A model generated the notes under the pieces. The model was given only the letters and a program-made list of their open reading frames with translations. It made no database searches and was not told where the DNA came from. Below are positions 61,940 through 64,000 of a stretch of DNA of 64,000 bases, piece after piece (position 1 is the stretch's first letter; each line of letters begins with the position of its first letter). The position numbers and the translations under genes were made by a program. The stretch covers positions 1-64,000 of the forward strand of contig CABQHM010000002.1 of assembly GCA_902464015.1 (NCBI GenBank), in the 5' to 3' direction. This DNA is from an uncultured Coriobacteriales bacterium. Its GTDB lineage: Bacteria > Actinomycetota > Coriobacteriia > Coriobacteriales > UMGS124.

Positions 61940-62233
61940 CTAAAGACCCCGAATGAACGCTGCAGCCTCGCAGCCATCGGCAAACGAGATGGCATCGTCG
62001 GGCACAATTCCGAGCATCTTGGCCTCCGCCTCCACGAGGGCGCGGCGTGTCTCCTCGTTCGGAATGTCGCGCACAGTAGGTGCAATCACCTCAAATGGCA
62101 GCCTTCCTTGAATAAGAAGTTGGCGCGCCGCCATGTTGACAAACCCGCCGAATGTCATTCCTATACCCTCAAGCATGGAACAGACGCTTGCCTTGATATC
62201 CTCATCCATCTTGACGCTCATAGTCGTTGTCAT
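61940..62233 (-). CDS. RelB/DinJ-family antitoxin
   Basis: 97 residues. The N-terminal ribbon-helix-helix (TTTMSVKMDEDIKASVCSMLEGIGMTFGGFVNMAARQLL) binds DNA; the acidic C-terminal part (RALVEAEAKMLGIVPDDAISF) should wrap the toxin. GGGGTGA precedes the ATG. The operator candidate lies just upstream. Confidence 0.82.
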   Translation of the reverse strand: MTTTMSVKMDEDIKASVCSMLEGIGMTFGGFVNMAARQLLIQGRLPFEVIAPTVRDIPNEETRRALVEAEAKMLGIVPDDAISFADGCEAAAFIRGL

Positions 62234-62264
62234 GGTAAATCACCCCAATAGAATGAACTCGGTA

Positions 62265-62284
62265 TATACTCAGTATGTAGTATA
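62265..62284 (-). promoter_or_regulatory. Operator/promoter candidate of the toxin-antitoxin operon
   Basis: TATACT-8 bases-AGTATA is a perfect 6-bp dyad (read the same on both strands), 32 bases before the antitoxin ATG, and includes a -10-like TATACT. Autoregulation by the ribbon-helix-helix antitoxin is the usual scheme. Confidence 0.5.
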
Positions 62285-62393
62285 GCCGTTTTCCCATGGG
62301 ATAACTCGCCAATCGACAGCCCGGCCGCGTCGACACGACCAAGGACGTCTCAGCCGCACACGCCGCCATAGCCCCGCCTCGCCGGAAAAACCA

Positions 62394-62518
62394 CGCACGT
62401 TTGCGTTTTAATTCGACCGGGGCAGGTAGCCCGAATTGTCGCGCGTCATCTACCAGGCAGAACGCTATGCGACATTGGGACTGCACCCACACGCCGAAGA
62501 TTAAAACGCAAACGTGCG
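62394..62518. repeat. 125-bp element with 19-bp terminal inverted repeats, copy 2
   Basis: Same ends as copy 1 (CGCACGTTTGCGTTTTAAT and its inverse), same CGACCGGGGCAGGTAGCCCG core. It lies 30 bases after the stop codon of the S41-like gene, where its T-rich flank could end that transcript. Confidence 0.85.
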
Positions 62519-62548
62519 ATCATTTTTGGCGCCGAAGCGGCAGCGAGG

Positions 62549-64000
62549 CTAACCTGTCACCCGCTCGCAGGCCGTCTCGAGCTCGACGTCATGCGAAAGC
62601 TGGGCGGGAGTCCAGGGAATGTGCACGTCAGGAGCGATTCCGCGACCGAGTGTGGCATCACCTTCGAGGGCTTCCAGATATGTCGCCGTAGGCAAGATGA
62701 GCGTGAGATCGTCGTCGAGACGAACGGCCCTGGGGCACGTGTTGTCAAGCGAGCCGATGGTGGCTCGCCCCATAACAGCGGCGTAACCTGCTGTTTTGGC
62801 GGCGCGGACAAGCCATTCGGCAGCCTCGCCGGTGCAGCGGTCGGCGAGCACCGCGACGCGCGCAGGGGTGGCAGGGTCGCCCGGGCTCCTACTGAACTGC
62901 ACGTCTGGGTAGAACGCCTCGGCGCTTTCCATCTCGCGGACGCCCTTTTGCCCGCGCTTGTCCCGAAGGTCGGCGGCGAGGTCGTCGAGCTCCGCCAAGT
63001 CCTCGGGGGCAGACGTGCCCTCTTGAGCCTGCGCCCGCAGCACCTCAAGCTCCTTGAGCTTGTCGTCGACGTTGTGGCGCGAGTAGTTCATCGCAATGCC
63101 CGGCTTGCCAAAAAGCTGCTCGGGACTCGCCGTTGCACCCGATGCCAGCACAAACGGCACAAGCGGGAAGATATCTTCCTGCGTGCCCCCTCGGCAACCA
63201 CGCACGTCGATGACCAGGTGCTTTGCCGCACACACCTCGGCCAGCAAGCCATTGAGGGCCTTGGCGAACGCAGGATCGCTGGGATTGCGCAGGGTAAGGA
63301 CGACCACGTTGCCGACTTGGCTCAGCTCGCAGCAGGGCTGACCCGTGCCACTCGAGGCCACGCCATCCGCAGCCTCAGCCAGCCCCGCACCACCTGCGTC
63401 TTCGCCATCCGCCGCCACACCACCTGCGCCGTCCGCCGCCGCGGGCCCCGCGTCGCCTTCGCCCCTCGCGCAACGCACGGGCTTGGCCCACTCGGCATCG
63501 CCGGCGCTGACGTCCACCTTCACCGTGCGTTCGATGCCGTCGACGCCCCTCACCTGCAGGTTCTTGGCAAACGCAAGCACAATTGACCAGTCCTCGCGCT
63601 CGGGGTCGGCGGGCTCAACCGTCGTCCACAGCGTGCGCTCCACCTCGGGCCGCACCTCGGCCAGGGACTTCCCGTTCACGCCCACAATTTGCTCGCCGAC
63701 GCGCACCGCAGCAGAAGGCGCCGCCCAAATCACATAGAGCGCATCGCCATATCGCTGGGTGCCAAAATCGCTGGTCACGTGCCATGCAGCTCCCGGTCCC
63801 ACCACAAGCTGCAAACCCGGGTCCTGATACCAGGTCAAATAATGCAAAATCATCTGCGTCAGCATGCGATCGCAAAACGCGCGGTTTTGGAACATGTTGG
63901 AATTAAGCGTATAGAGCTGACCGGCAAAATCGGCGTAGCCTGACGCCTCAAAGCGCTCGCAGCGCGCATAGTCCATCTGCATCGCCTTGAGCAGTCGGTC
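62549..64000 (-). CDS. S41-family peptidase-like protein, 3' part (continues beyond the window)
   Basis: At least 484 residues. The frame is open past the ATG at 63982 (DRLLKAMQMDYARC) to the window edge. A PDZ-like region (WAAPSAAVRVGEQIVGVNGKSLAEV) is followed by a Gly/Ala-rich insert, then the S41 core: HLVIDVRGCRGGTQEDIFPLVPFV, VAVLADRCTGEAAEWLVRAAK and GRATIGSLDNT, ending DVHIPWTPAQ. At the usual catalytic serine (SASE-type motif) this protein reads GEAAE, so it may be inactive. A C-terminal remnant of a paralogue lies at 57259. Confidence 0.75.
   Translation of the reverse strand, partial: DRLLKAMQMDYARCERFEASGYADFAGQLYTLNSNMFQNRAFCDRMLTQMILHYLTWYQDPGLQLVVGPGAAWHVTSDFGTQRYGDALYVIWAAPSAAVRVGEQIVGVNGKSLAEVRPEVERTLWTTVEPADPEREDWSIVLAFAKNLQVRGVDGIERTVKVDVSAGDAEWAKPVRCARGEGDAGPAAADGAGGVAADGEDAGGAGLAEAADGVASSGTGQPCCELSQVGNVVVLTLRNPSDPAFAKALNGLLAEVCAAKHLVIDVRGCRGGTQEDIFPLVPFVLASGATASPEQLFGKPGIAMNYSRHNVDDKLKELEVLRAQAQEGTSAPEDLAELDDLAADLRDKRGQKGVREMESAEAFYPDVQFSRSPGDPATPARVAVLADRCTGEAAEWLVRAAKTAGYAAVMGRATIGSLDNTCPRAVRLDDDLTLILPTATYLEALEGDATLGRGIAPDVHIPWTPAQLSHDVELETACERVTG

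Noticed and set aside
62202..62492. Short frames sharing a peptide across the two 125-bp elements
   Set aside because: The shared peptide follows from the shared DNA of the element; there is no start signal and the frames diverge after the conserved part.

Overview
The window comes from a GC-rich actinobacterium. The best fit is class Coriobacteriia, probably an Eggerthellales-type anaerobe of gut or oral origin. I infer this from gene content: several Tat-exported fumarate/urocanate-reductase-like flavoproteins, a DmsAB-type molybdoenzyme with a TorD-like chaperone, and four LuxR-type regulators with about a dozen membrane segments ahead of a C-terminal helix-turn-helix. Genus cannot be settled from the sequence alone.

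Layout. 1-3.4 kb: the 5' end of feoA (minus strand), then guanine deaminase and an NCS2 nucleobase permease (purine salvage). 4.0-7.8 kb: an exported flavocytochrome with two C-terminal haem motifs and a membrane LuxR regulator. 7.9-11.4 kb (minus): a signalling operon of substrate-binding lipoprotein, hybrid histidine kinase (split by an in-frame amber codon) and HPt protein. 11.6-12.8 kb: a GltD-like oxidoreductase. 13.0-15.6 kb (minus): a sortase-anchored pilin-like protein that has lost its N-terminus. 15.9-19.4 kb: a LuxR regulator divergent from a second exported flavoprotein. 19.5-23.0 kb: O-acetylhomoserine sulfhydrylase and a third flavoprotein. 23.3-30.2 kb: a DUF4143 remnant, a Tat WG-repeat protein, a U32 peptidase, an AzgA/PbuG-type purine permease behind a LacI-type operator, and an unknown gene. 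30.3-36.9 kb: CapA-like, ThrE-like, an odd metallo-beta-lactamase-fold protein, a small membrane protein and an ArsP_2-type metal exporter. 37.1-38.4 kb: a complete IS30-family element. 38.5-43.8 kb (minus): FecCD-type iron/corrinoid ABC transporter, radical SAM/SPASM enzyme, MerR regulator. 44.1-46.5 kb: a DUF559-like protein and a BASS-family transporter. 47.3-53.8 kb (minus): a second sulfhydrylase, then torD-dmsB-dmsA, divergent from a LuxR regulator (54.1-55.8 kb). 56.1-64.0 kb: a membrane XRE regulator, a LuxR regulator divergent from an FMN-binding flavoprotein plus an exported nitroreductase, a DinJ-YafQ toxin-antitoxin pair, and an S41 peptidase-like gene running off the end.

Recurring logic: exported reductases sit beside their own membrane LuxR regulator, suggesting substrate-specific anaerobic respiration modules. 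Redox partners (quinol dehydrogenase, NrfD-type anchor) are not in the window.

The most unusual content is repetitive. An ~87-bp three-armed palindromic element occurs six times, and one copy is interrupted by the IS30 element with a 3-bp target duplication. A 125-bp element with 19-bp terminal inverted repeats occurs twice, each time beside an S41-peptidase 3' end, one of which is only a remnant. Three adjacent minus-strand genes (second sulfhydrylase, torD, dmsB) are each followed by regular, degenerate tandem arrays (periods about 94, 75 and 121 bp). In the sulfhydrylase case the array clearly re-copies the gene's own C-terminus and stop codon three more times. All alignments were made by eye.
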